In this document: piece by piece, positions 53,159 through 61,237 of the stretch
Numbering within the stretch: the stretch's first letter is position 1
Layout of the letters: each line of letters starts with the position of its first letter
Source: Agrococcus sp. KRD186
Lineage (GTDB): Bacteria; Actinomycetota; Actinomycetes; Actinomycetales; Microbacteriaceae
Direction: 5' to 3'
NCBI RefSeq assembly: GCF_017168255.1
Contig: NZ_JABFAP010000001.1
Location: 2,722,449-2,786,448 of the forward strand
DNA: 64,000 nucleotides
Notes under the pieces: generated by a model
Seen by the model: the letters and a program-made list of their open reading frames with translations, nothing else
What the model was told of the DNA's origin: nothing
The model's database searches: none
Made by a program: the position numbers and the translations under genes

Positions 53159-53241
53159 TGAATGGTCAGCCGGTCTTGCGGCCTCGTGCTCCTGCCTGCT
53201 GATGCATCCGCAACATTCTCGCCTCGCATCAGGAGGAAACC

Positions 53242-53535
53242 ATGGCAGAGATCAAGGTCACATCCGATTCCCTCGCCGGCGTCGCCGGCCAGCTCTCGTC
53301 CGGCTCGCAGTCGATCGAGTCGCAGCTCTCGAACCTGAAGTCGCTCGTCGAGGGCCTCATCTCGGGTGACTGGCAGGGCTCGGCATCGATGTCGTTCAAC
53401 GAGCTCTACTCGCAGTGGGACCAGGCCGGTCTCCAGCTCAAGGAGTCGCTCCAGGGCATCAGCGATCTGCTGAACCAGGCTGCGCTGTCCTACGAGGACA
53501 GCGAGAACGCGATCGCGGGCACCTTCAACGGCTGA
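53242..53535 (+). CDS. WXG100 family protein (EsxA-like)
   Basis: 97 aa, the classic size. Two amphipathic helices are linked by the turn DWQG (Trp44, Gly46), and Tyr84-Glu88 forms the YxxxE signal at the end of helix 2, recognised by EccC-type ATPases. Such proteins are secreted as helical-hairpin dimers through the type VII system. AGGAGG lies before the ATG. A 16-bp hairpin directly after the stop probably gives this gene a short, abundant transcript. Confidence 0.93.
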   Translation: MAEIKVTSDSLAGVAGQLSSGSQSIESQLSNLKSLVEGLISGDWQGSASMSFNELYSQWDQAGLQLKESLQGISDLLNQAALSYEDSENAIAGTFNG

Positions 53536-53541
53536 TCCCGC

Positions 53542-53577
53542 CTGAGGGCTGCCGGCCTCACGGTCGGCAGCCCTCAG
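53542..53577 (+). terminator. 16-bp stem hairpin after the first WXG100 gene
   Basis: CTGAGGGCTGCCGGCC (53542-53557), loop TCAC, GGTCGGCAGCCCTCAG (53562-53577), with one G-T pair. It starts 6 nt after the stop codon. It may terminate most transcripts or stabilise the 3' end of the WXG100 mRNA, setting a higher level of this protein than of the genes beyond. Confidence 0.7.
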
Positions 53578-53614
53578 CCCCGCATCCACCCGATCGCCCT
53601 TCCACGGAGCAGCC

Positions 53615-54358
53615 ATGGTCTACTTCAAGGTCCGCGCCGACTCGCTCAGCGAGGTCGCTGCGCTCATCGGCGGCGTCATCGCCACCTTCGACAGCAACCT
53701 CTCGTCGGTCAACAGCACCGTCAACAGCGTCGCCAACGCGACCTGGCAGGGTGAGGATGCCACGAAGTTCAGCGAGAACTGGACATCGTTCGTCGCCATG
53801 GCTGGGCAGGTGCGCACGTCGCTCGCCGCGCTCCAGACCGGCCTCATCGCAGCCGACGGCTCCTATACCCAGACCGAGACGGGCATCCGCTCGGGCTTCA
53901 CGGGCAGGCAGGACAGCGTCATCGCGATCAGGGGCAACAGCGGCTCGCTCGGTGCCCGTGTCGCACGGGGTGAGGATCGGGCGGAGGACATGGCGGAGTT
54001 CTTCGGCCGCGACTACGCGGGCGACGGTGAGGTCGAGGAGTTCGGCGGCGGCATGCTCGGCCGACGCGCGACCGGCCAGTACACCGGCGGCGGCTCAGGT
54101 GACACCGACGGCGATGGTGACGACGACTCGATCGGCACCGGCGTCTTCCTCTCGGCCGAGAGCCGGGCAGCGCTCGCGGGCGACGCCGGGGCGGCCACGA
54201 CCGGCGCCGACGGCGCCACGATCGGCGATGCCCGCGCCGATGCCGAGGAGTACGGCCTCGAGCAGGTCGGCGGCGAATGGGTGCCCATCGCATCCGACGA
54301 CGTCGCGACGCCGGCAATCCAGATCGTCGACCAGGGACAGGGAGTCGCACATGGCTGA
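53615..54358 (+). CDS. WXG100-like protein with long acidic calcium-loop tail
   Basis: 247 aa. Residues 1-95 are a WXG100 hairpin: turn TWQG (Trp44) and YTQTE (Tyr84-Glu88), at the same positions as the preceding WXG100 protein. The rest (96-247) is an acidic, Gly-rich extension containing DTDGDGDDD (163-171), a thrombospondin-type-3/EF-like calcium loop, and a short C-terminal segment (AEEYGLEQVGGEWVPI). Long WXG100 relatives of this kind are usually substrates or partners of a toxin. The ATG of the next gene overlaps its end by 8 nt. The ribosome-binding site is a weak GGAG. Confidence 0.85.
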   Translation: MVYFKVRADSLSEVAALIGGVIATFDSNLSSVNSTVNSVANATWQGEDATKFSENWTSFVAMAGQVRTSLAALQTGLIAADGSYTQTETGIRSGFTGRQDSVIAIRGNSGSLGARVARGEDRAEDMAEFFGRDYAGDGEVEEFGGGMLGRRATGQYTGGGSGDTDGDGDDDSIGTGVFLSAESRAALAGDAGAATTGADGATIGDARADAEEYGLEQVGGEWVPIASDDVATPAIQIVDQGQGVAHG

Positions 54359-54659
54359 GCAGCAGGCCACCGTCAGTGAGCTCAACTCGCTTATCCAGAC
54401 GATGGAGCAGATGATCAGCTACTGCGACGCGCTCAAGCAGGGCGCCGGTGGCTTCGCCTACATGCTCCCCAACGAGTGGCAGGGGCCGGCGATGAATGCC
54501 TTCCTCGGGCAGTTCGAGACGTGGGCCGCAGGTGCGCAGGGCATGCGCATGGCTGCGGAGGCACTCAAGGGTCAGGCCAAGACGTCCCACGACGCGTACG
54601 ACCAGACCATCAACCAGCTGAACGAATCCTGGAGCACGCTCCAGACGAACCTCTCCTGA
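54351..54659 (+). CDS. WXG100 family protein
   Basis: 102 aa. Helical hairpin with turn EWQG (Trp43). The segment YDQTI (83-87) occupies the YxxxE position but lacks the acidic residue, so it may travel as the partner of a YxxxE-bearing protein. Its start lies inside the preceding gene (8-nt overlap), so translation is coupled; AGGGAC is a weak upstream site. The toxin gene begins 13 nt after the stop, and this is the likely dedicated chaperone or co-secreted partner of the toxin. Confidence 0.88.
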   Translation: MAEQQATVSELNSLIQTMEQMISYCDALKQGAGGFAYMLPNEWQGPAMNAFLGQFETWAAGAQGMRMAAEALKGQAKTSHDAYDQTINQLNESWSTLQTNLS

Positions 54660-54672
54660 TCAAGGACGCACG

Positions 54673-57600
54673 ATGACTGACGTCAAGCTCGATCCCGCAC
54701 GCCTTGTGACCGCCGGCGCGGAGTTCTACTCGGTCGCGCAGACCATCGAGGGTGCTGTGTCGTCGGCGAGCGGCACGCTCTCCGGCCTCGGCGGCATGGC
54801 AGGCGATGACAACGCCGCCGAGGACTTCTGCCAGGGCGCCGAGGGCTACGACGCGGTCGCAGCCCCGACGCTCGATGCGGTCACCTCCATCGCGAATGGC
54901 CTCCGCATCCTCGACGCCGCCCTGTCGAACACCGGCCGCGCGTACGACGCCGCGGAGAAGCCCGGTGCCGGCCTCAGCGCCGCGTCCGCGCAGCCGGCCG
55001 AGGCGACGGCGACGCTCGACCAGTCGAAGGCGAGCCTGCCGTCTGCCCTCGGTCCGGGCTGGCCCGGTCCGCTCGGCGAGTTCCAGGAGCTCATCGAGGG
55101 CGCACTCGCGACGATCGGCGTCGTCATCCCGACCGGCGATGTCGGCCAGCTGCGCAACGCGGCCACCGCCTGGGGCACGCTCGGCTCGACCCTCACCACC
55201 GCCTCGTCGACGACGAGCTCGGCCGGCAGCGACGTGCTCTCGCTCACGTTCCCGCAGAAGAACAGCGTGCTCGCGTGCCGCACGGGTCTGGCGACGAGCA
55301 TCTCGACGCTGGCGACATCCGCCACCGGGATGCAGCAGTGGCTCACCGACTTCGCCGACAACCTCGAGCAGATGCGCTACGAGCTCGGCAACTTCCTCAA
55401 GCAGATGGCCATCGAGGTCGCGGCCGAGATCGGCCTCGCGATCATCCTGGGCCCGCTCACCGCCGGAATCGGCACCGCGCTCATGGCCGGCAAGGTCGGC
55501 CTCACGATCATGCGGTGGGCTCGCAAGATCGCGACGCTCATCGACAAGCTGCGCGACCTGCTCAAGGGCCTCCGCGGCATCAAGGGCGCAGCGGCGCGCA
55601 CCGGTCTGCGGGCTGCCAAGGAGGGCCTGCAGGCGGGTCTCGCCAGCGCCTTCGCCACGACCGTCATGAATCACGCGGAGGGTGACGACTCGCGCTACCA
55701 GCAGCAGAACGTCGGCACGGCGTTCGTCTCGGCATTCGCTGGTGGTGCGGTCGCGGCACCCGTGTCGAAGGTCACGGTCGGCGGCAACAAGACGGGCAGC
55801 GCCACCGGACCGTCGGCCGCGCGGCAGATCACCGGGGAGACCGCGGCTGGCGCTGCGGACGGCTTCACGAGCGGTCTGGTCGAGTCGCAGATGACCGGCC
55901 AGGACTTCAACCCCATCTCTTCCACACTGCTCGGCTCGATCATGGGTGGCGGCATGGCTGCCGGCGGGCGCGGCATCAATGCCGTGATGCCGAGCCGGCG
56001 GCCGACGCCAGGCTCCGGGACGTCTCGACCTGAAGCACCCGGCGTGGCAGGCGGCGGCACGCAGCCGACGATGCCGAGCCGCACCCCGACGCCGGGCTCC
56101 GGGCCTTCGAGCCCCGACATTCCCGGCGCGGGCGGCGTGGGCGGTGCAGGCGGTGCAGGCACCGCAGCCGGCGCGGGCAACGGCCAGGGCGCCGACGTGC
56201 CAGGCGACAACGCCCCGCAGCCGGGCGCTGGCGACGCCGGCACTGGTGGCGCCGGTGACGCTTCGGGTGTGGACATTCCGGGTGATGGTGCGCCGCAGCC
56301 GGGTGCTGGTGATGCCGGCGCTGGTGGTGCCGGTGACGGTTCGGGTGTGGACATTCCGGGTGATGGTGCGCCGCAGCCGGGTGCTGGTGATGCCGGCGCT
56401 GGTGGTGCCGGTGACGGGTCGAGTGTTGACATTCCGGGTGATGGTGCGCCGCAGCCGGGTGCTGGTGATGCCGGCGCTGGTGGTGCCGGTGACGGGTCGA
56501 GTGTTGACATTCCGGGTGACGCTGGCACTTCCGACGCCGGGACTCCCGCCATGGGTACGCCGGATGCGGGTACGCCCGACGCGGGCACTCCCGACGCGGG
56601 CACGCCGGATGCGGGCACGCCGGATGCGGGTACGCCGGATGCGGGCACGCCGGATGCGGGTACGCCTGACGCTGGGACGCCCGACGCTGGCACGCCGGAT
56701 GCAGGTACGCCGGATGCAGGTACGCCTGACGCTGGGACGCCCGACGCTGGCACTCCTGACGCTGGCACGCCCGACGCTGGGACGCCGGATGCGGGTACTC
56801 CTGACGCTGGCACTCCTGACGCTGGCACGCCGGATGCGGGTACTCCTGACGCTGGCACGCCCGACGCTGGGACGCCGGATGCGGGTACTCCTGACGTTGG
56901 TACGCCTGACGCTGGCACGCCGGATGCGGGTACTCCTGACGCTGGCACGCCCGACGCTGGCACGCCGGATGCGGGTACTCCTGACGTTGGTACGCCTGAC
57001 GCTGGCACGCCGGATGCTGGCACGCCGGATGCTGGCACGCCGGATGCTGGCACGCCGGATGCTGGCACGCCGGATGCTGGCACGCCCGATGCTGGCACGC
57101 CGGATGCGGGTACTCCTGACGCAGGCTCGCCCGACGCCAGTACTCCCGACGCATCGACCGCCGAGTCTTCGACGCCGGAGGCCAAGACCGAGGGCACGCC
57201 TACTGCAGCCGCTGGCGCTTCCGCCGGTGCGAAGACCGAGGGCGGCCCCGCAGGCACGAAGGCCTCGCCGGACGCCGACGCGCAGGCCACCCTGGCCGAC
57301 GTCGAAGCTGAGGCAAGCGAAGCGAAGACGAATGAGGCCGAGAGTGACGCCGACCCGCAGAAGCCTGAGGCCGAGCAATCGGCCAAGGCTGACAACGAGC
57401 TGACCGCAGAAGCCGAAGGGTCCGAGAGCAGCGACAACGAGGGGATCGAGGCCGACGAGGCCGCCGCCGCCGCTGTCGGCACCGCTGCTGCCGCAGGCCT
57501 GCTCATCCGTCCGACGCTGCCTGTGGCGACACCCAGCACACCGGGTTCCGCGGCCCAGGCGTCGACGGCCGATGGCCAGTCGCCCCAGCCTCAGCAGCCT

Positions 57601-59334
57601 GACGCTCAGCAGCCTGACGCTCAGCAGCCCGACGGCCAGCAGCCTGACGCGCAGCAGCCCGAGAACCAGGACGGCCAGGACAACAGCACGAAGGACGACG
57701 ACTCGACCAGTGCGCCGAAGTCCGAGCTGACGCTGGCCGAGATCGACGACGCGCTCGCGAAGATCAATCCGAAGTACGACATGAACGACCCGCTGTCGCC
57801 CTATGGGGTCAACTGCGGCAACACGTCGTCCAACCTGTTCGACGCGCTCAACGGCAAGCCGGTGGCGGAGGCCGGCACGGGAACGCTCTCCATCCCCGAG
57901 ATGGAAGCGCGCACCGGATTGCCGCAGACGGCACTGACACCGACCCAGATCGCCGATTCGCTGCGTGACATGGGCGCCGGGTCGCACGTCGTGGTCGGCA
58001 TCGACCGCGCTTCCGGCGACGGCCACTGGTTCAACGCGTTCTTCGATGGCACCGACGTCTGGGCGCTCGATGCCCAGACCGGCACGCGCTCTCCGTGGCC
58101 GCCGGACATGGGGGCTGTGCACTGGGACGTGTCGATCGCTCCCGGGAACGTCGCGACCAGCACCGCCACCACGCCGGATGCGACCTCGCCCGACGGTACG
58201 ACTCCCGCTGGTACGACTGCTGCTGGTACGTCGCCTGCAGGCCCGACGCCGGCTGCTACGTCCCCCGACGGGAACACGCCCGCAGGTGCGACGCCTGCTG
58301 GCGCGTCGCCTGACGGTGCCACGCCTGACGGCGCGTCGCCTGACGGTGCCACGCCTGACGGTGCCACGCCTGACGGCACGTCGTCCGCTGGTACGACGCC
58401 GGAGGGCTCGTCGCCTGACGGTGCCACGCCTGACGGCACGTCGTCCGCTGGCACGACGCCGGAGGGCTCGTCGCCTGACGGTGCCACGCCTGACGGTGCC
58501 ACGCCTGACGGTGCCACGCCTGACGGTGCCACGCCTGACGGCACGTCGTCCGCTGGCACGACGCCGGAGAGCTCGTCGCCCGACGCGACGTCCCCCCAGG
58601 TCGACGGTCGCAATCTCTCGATGCGCACCGGCGGCACGACGACGATCGAGGTCAGCGCAGAGGATGCTGGCGGCGCGCGCACCCCGTTCGCCGGCCGCAC
58701 CGACCTCACGCCGAACGCCCGCTACGAGGTGGAAGGTCGTGGCGTCTTCACGACGGATGCCTCAGGGTCGGTCGTGCAGGTCGAGGCCCAGTACGGGACG
58801 AAGGGCAACCTGAACCCCGACCTGAACAGCCCGCAGCCGAACGTCACCTATGTCGTGACACCGAACGCGCAGAACACAGCGGATGGCCTGGACTTCCGGC
58901 ACACGTTCGTCACCGACCACGCCGGCCGCGTGTCCGAGGTGCGCGTCGAGAACCTGGTTGCGGGTGACGCTCCGCGTTCGCCATCGATTCAGCGCACGGT
59001 CGGAGGCACGGGGCCGGAGTTCGCCGACGCATTCCTCGCAAGGCACGACATCGAGGTGCCGGAGTACGACGGTGGCCACCTGATCGGCAACGAGTTCGGC
59101 GGCGGTGCTGAGCGCATCAACATGATTGCGCAGCTGCGGACCGTCAATCAGAACTACGGTGCGTCGTTCTACCGTGTCGAGCGCACGCTCGCCGCAGCAG
59201 CCGGTGGCACTCCGCCCCAGCAGGTCTCGTTCCAGATCAACCTCGACTACGCACGCGACACCGTGCCGCACGGCTACCTTGTTGAGTGGACGATCGACGG
59301 CACACCGGATTCGCAGTACTTCGAAAACATCTGA
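54673..59334 (+). CDS. Polymorphic T7SS toxin with papain-fold and EsaD-type nuclease domains
   Basis: 1553 aa. Residues 1-100 are a WXG-like helical domain ending in YDAAE (91-95), matching the YxxxE export signal. Residues about 175-345 add helices with two hydrophobic stretches. Linkers follow: 26-aa repeats (507-616), 38 TPDAG pentapeptides (629-818) and QQPDA repeats. Residues about 1015-1155 look like the Tox-PL papain fold, with Cys1048 in NCGNT, His1118 in GHWFNA and Asp1133 in LDAQTG. After a second repeat linker (1167-1306), residues 1310-1553 resemble DNA/RNA non-specific endonucleases (YDGGHLIGNEFGG, His1469; ERINMIAQLRTVNQ). Two catalytic modules in one chain are inferred. The EsaG-like gene follows after 17 nt. 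Confidence 0.85.
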   Translation: MTDVKLDPARLVTAGAEFYSVAQTIEGAVSSASGTLSGLGGMAGDDNAAEDFCQGAEGYDAVAAPTLDAVTSIANGLRILDAALSNTGRAYDAAEKPGAGLSAASAQPAEATATLDQSKASLPSALGPGWPGPLGEFQELIEGALATIGVVIPTGDVGQLRNAATAWGTLGSTLTTASSTTSSAGSDVLSLTFPQKNSVLACRTGLATSISTLATSATGMQQWLTDFADNLEQMRYELGNFLKQMAIEVAAEIGLAIILGPLTAGIGTALMAGKVGLTIMRWARKIATLIDKLRDLLKGLRGIKGAAARTGLRAAKEGLQAGLASAFATTVMNHAEGDDSRYQQQNVGTAFVSAFAGGAVAAPVSKVTVGGNKTGSATGPSAARQITGETAAGAADGFTSGLVESQMTGQDFNPISSTLLGSIMGGGMAAGGRGINAVMPSRRPTPGSGTSRPEAPGVAGGGTQPTMPSRTPTPGSGPSSPDIPGAGGVGGAGGAGTAAGAGNGQGADVPGDNAPQPGAGDAGTGGAGDASGVDIPGDGAPQPGAGDAGAGGAGDGSGVDIPGDGAPQPGAGDAGAGGAGDGSSVDIPGDGAPQPGAGDAGAGGAGDGSSVDIPGDAGTSDAGTPAMGTPDAGTPDAGTPDAGTPDAGTPDAGTPDAGTPDAGTPDAGTPDAGTPDAGTPDAGTPDAGTPDAGTPDAGTPDAGTPDAGTPDAGTPDAGTPDAGTPDAGTPDAGTPDAGTPDVGTPDAGTPDAGTPDAGTPDAGTPDAGTPDVGTPDAGTPDAGTPDAGTPDAGTPDAGTPDAGTPDAGTPDAGTPDAGSPDASTPDASTAESSTPEAKTEGTPTAAAGASAGAKTEGGPAGTKASPDADAQATLADVEAEASEAKTNEAESDADPQKPEAEQSAKADNELTAEAEGSESSDNEGIEADEAAAAAVGTAAAAGLLIRPTLPVATPSTPGSAAQASTADGQSPQPQQPDAQQPDAQQPDGQQPDAQQPENQDGQDNSTKDDDSTSAPKSELTLAEIDDALAKINPKYDMNDPLSPYGVNCGNTSSNLFDALNGKPVAEAGTGTLSIPEMEARTGLPQTALTPTQIADSLRDMGAGSHVVVGIDRASGDGHWFNAFFDGTDVWALDAQTGTRSPWPPDMGAVHWDVSIAPGNVATSTATTPDATSPDGTTPAGTTAAGTSPAGPTPAATSPDGNTPAGATPAGASPDGATPDGASPDGATPDGATPDGTSSAGTTPEGSSPDGATPDGTSSAGTTPEGSSPDGATPDGATPDGATPDGATPDGTSSAGTTPESSSPDATSPQVDGRNLSMRTGGTTTIEVSAEDAGGARTPFAGRTDLTPNARYEVEGRGVFTTDASGSVVQVEAQYGTKGNLNPDLNSPQPNVTYVVTPNAQNTADGLDFRHTFVTDHAGRVSEVRVENLVAGDAPRSPSIQRTVGGTGPEFADAFLARHDIEVPEYDGGHLIGNEFGGGAERINMIAQLRTVNQNYGASFYRVERTLAAAAGGTPPQQVSFQINLDYARDTVPHGYLVEWTIDGTPDSQYFENI
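56191..56520 (+). repeat. 78-bp minisatellite in the toxin gene
   Basis: Units at 56191 (divergent), 56269, 56347, 56425 and partial 56503, each encoding VDIPGDGAPQPGAGDAG plus AGGAGDGS-like residues. The middle copies are nearly identical, indicating recent slippage or unequal recombination in a linker. Confidence 0.9.
56557..57126 (+). repeat. 38 tandem 15-bp repeats encoding (TPDAG)n
   Basis: 570 bp of uninterrupted 15-mers, two of which encode TPDVG. Codon choices vary between GCGGGT/GCTGGC and GACGCT/GATGCG in blocks, showing higher-order duplications of 45-120 bp. The product is an extended, flexible linker between the export and toxin domains. Confidence 0.95.
58171..58590 (+). repeat. 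15-bp repeats encoding TPDGA/SPDGA pentapeptides
   Basis: About 28 pentapeptide units between the papain-like and nuclease domains. A 60-bp higher-order unit (TPDGTSSAGTTPEGSSPDGA) recurs near 58371 and 58431. It separates the two catalytic domains and may be where the toxin is cleaved or exchanged by recombination. Confidence 0.9.
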
Positions 59335-59351
59335 GCAGGAGCAGGACGAGA

Positions 59352-60032
59352 ATGATCGATATGCAGGAGCAGGCGCGTCTTGTGACCGAGGCGGCCCGAT
59401 CCCTCGTCGAGGTTGCACCCGAGGGCTGGACCGCGCTGCACTACACGGCGCACATGGTGCGCGGTGAGCAGCGGTCGCGGCTGTGGGTCGACCTGCCGGA
59501 GGGCCGCAAGGGCATCCACGAGCGCGACACGATGGTGTACATGCGGCAGCTGCGCACGGCAATGTACGAGCCTGGCAAGGGCACGTTCTACAGCGCGAAG
59601 ATCGACGTGACGGCAGCCGACGGCTCAGTGCAGACGCACTTCGAGTACGACGAGGAGCCGCAGATCGAGGTGCACCCTGCGCAGTTCGCGGCCGACCTCG
59701 AGCAGTTCCCGCGCGATGATGAGCACATCCCGGCCTGGCTGCGCCAGCGCGTCTCCGAGGCGGACACCCCGCCCGAGCTGTGGGCGATCATTCCTGACCT
59801 CGAAGATGTCGGCAACGAGCTCTTCGCACGGATGCCCGGCGATGCGGCGCCGACGGAGACCAGCATGTTGCCGGACGGCCTCGGCATCCTGATGGCACGG
59901 CAGTCGCGCGGCGGCGGCAAGCTGTTCATCGCGCCCGACCGCTCGCTGATGTTCTCGCCGTCGGCAGAGAGCGTCGAGCAGGGCCTTGAGCGCTTCCGTG
60001 CCGGCGAGCGCTGGCAGCCCGCAGGCGAGTAA
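59352..60032 (+). CDS. EsaG/YezG-like immunity protein candidate
   Basis: 226 aa. Residues 5-115 follow the YezG/EsaG pattern: WTALHYTAHMVRGEQRSRLW, then LRTAMYEPGKGTFYSAKIDV, a strand ending in FEYDEEPQ. That family comprises the immunity proteins of EsaD-type nucleases of staphylococcal and bacillar T7SS. Residues 116-226 form an extra domain of alternating strands and helices (PELWAIIPDL, GILMARQSRGGGKLFIAPD). The start is ATG 59352, with a GGAG upstream. Position directly behind the nuclease-domain toxin makes immunity the natural role. Family assignment is from pattern only. Confidence 0.7.
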   Translation: MIDMQEQARLVTEAARSLVEVAPEGWTALHYTAHMVRGEQRSRLWVDLPEGRKGIHERDTMVYMRQLRTAMYEPGKGTFYSAKIDVTAADGSVQTHFEYDEEPQIEVHPAQFAADLEQFPRDDEHIPAWLRQRVSEADTPPELWAIIPDLEDVGNELFARMPGDAAPTETSMLPDGLGILMARQSRGGGKLFIAPDRSLMFSPSAESVEQGLERFRAGERWQPAGE

Positions 60033-60075
60033 CCTCCCCGAGACCCCCGGCGCTGCGGCGCGGAGAGGATTCCCC

Positions 60076-60405
60076 ATGGCTGACACCATCGCCGAGCGCT
60101 GCGCGCGGCTGCGCCAACCCGTCACCGACCTCCTCGGCGTCGGCATGACCGCGACCGTGGAGCCGAAGGACCTGTCGAAGCTCGTCGAGCAGATCCGCGC
60201 CGTGCGCGCGATCATCGAGGACGATCTCTCGGCCATCGACTCCCCGCCGTATCTCGCGTGGGTGCCCGTCGCGGGTGACACCCTTCAGGCGATGGAGGAC
60301 GCCGCAGCCAGAGGAGACGCCGCCGAGTCGTTCCGTCTCTTCCGCGACCCTGAGGTCGGCTTCAACCGGCTCGGCATCGCGTGCAGCGGCAACGCCGGCT
60401 GGTGA
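60076..60405 (+). CDS. Small protein of unknown function, possible second immunity protein
   Basis: 109 aa from the ATG at 60076 (GGAGAGGAT upstream). Mainly helical: ERCARLRQPVTDLL, then KDLSKLVEQIRAVRAIIEDDLSAI, and DTLQAMEDAAARG. No signal peptide or membrane helix. I do not recognise the family. It is the second gene after a two-domain toxin, in the same direction, so immunity to the papain-like domain is a reasonable but untested guess. It ends 57 nt before a convergent membrane-protein gene. Confidence 0.6.
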   Translation: MADTIAERCARLRQPVTDLLGVGMTATVEPKDLSKLVEQIRAVRAIIEDDLSAIDSPPYLAWVPVAGDTLQAMEDAAARGDAAESFRLFRDPEVGFNRLGIACSGNAGW

Positions 60406-60430
60406 GCAAAGCGCTCCAGCGTTTCCGCGA

Positions 60431-60465
60431 CTGAGTCGGCCGCCTCGGCCGTCGAGCGGGCTCAG
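60431..60465. terminator. Possible weak terminator between convergent genes
   Basis: CTGAG (60431-60435) pairs with CTCAG (60461-60465), enclosing CGGCCG (60437-60442), CCT and CGGCCG (60446-60451). The stem is short and partly self-complementary. No T-run. Confidence 0.3.
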
Positions 60466-61181
60466 TGCCACTTCGGGTCGACCCGCGACCCGTAGAACTC
60501 CATGAACTCGAGCTGCTTCACGAACGGCTCGGCGTCGATGCCGCGCGCGCGGGCCGCGGCGACGAGGGCGCGCCCTGCCTCGAGCGCGGCGCCCTCGCTC
60601 ATCACCGCATCCAGTAGCAGGATGATCGCGCCGTGCGGCTTCCCGTCGCTCGGATGCGGCTTCCACACCTCGATGCGTGCGCGCTCCGCATCGCTCGAGC
60701 AGGCCGCGCGCATCGCCTCGCCGTCTCGCACCACGACGCATGCGCCGAGCACCGAGCTGCCAGCGCGCACGGCCATGCGGACGAAGATGCCGGTGAGGGG
60801 GATGCGCGACACGCGTTGCGTCCGCGCCCGGTCGTCGACCGTCGCGACCGCGAGGATCTCGCTCCAGGGCACCGAGGGCACGCCCGCCAGGACGATCCCG
60901 TGGTCATCGATCGCGAGCGCGATGCCACGCCCGTCGCCCACGAGCGACTGGACGGCGCGCCAGCGGCGCACCGACAGGACGACGCTCACCACGGCGAGCA
61001 CGAGCAGCAGTCCCGCGAGGATCGTCGTGAGCAGGTGCAGCTGCCACACCTGCGCCAGCACGATACCGACCGCAGCCGCCAGCGCGAGCGCGATCTGCCA
61101 CGCAAGCAGGGCGCGGTGCGCGCGACCGGCATCGGCGACGCGGGCCTGGTCGATGGGGAAGGTGACAGGGGTCGTGGTCAT
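60462..61181 (-). CDS. Membrane protein with a PH-like cytoplasmic domain
   Basis: 239 aa from ATG 61181 (GGAG 5 nt upstream); a longer reading frame upstream lacks a start context. Two adjacent helices (about 27-44 and 49-70) form a membrane hairpin, then a soluble domain with strands IALAIDDHGIVLAG, VPWSEILAVATV and IFVRMAVRAGSS, resembling bacterial PH-like domains. C-terminal helices run to the end. It is transcribed opposite to the toxin genes and follows the next minus-strand gene by 56 nt, so these two form a small operon. Function unknown. Confidence 0.7.
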   Translation of the reverse strand: MTTTPVTFPIDQARVADAGRAHRALLAWQIALALAAAVGIVLAQVWQLHLLTTILAGLLLVLAVVSVVLSVRRWRAVQSLVGDGRGIALAIDDHGIVLAGVPSVPWSEILAVATVDDRARTQRVSRIPLTGIFVRMAVRAGSSVLGACVVVRDGEAMRAACSSDAERARIEVWKPHPSDGKPHGAIILLLDAVMSEGAALEAGRALVAAARARGIDAEPFVKQLEFMEFYGSRVDPKWH

Positions 61182-61237
61182 CGGCTCCGCCGGTTCGTGT
61201 GCGTGGACATGAGGGAAGGGCTCTGCAGGCGGCGCGG

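Noticed and set aside
53415-54659. A 414-codon frame overlapping two WXG100 genes
   Set aside because: Only its last 102 codons, from the ATG at 54351, look like a real protein; the earlier part is the wrong frame of the neighbours.
56557-57126. CRISPR-like array
   Set aside because: 15-bp units without spacers, in frame within a large coding gene; it is a protein-coding satellite.
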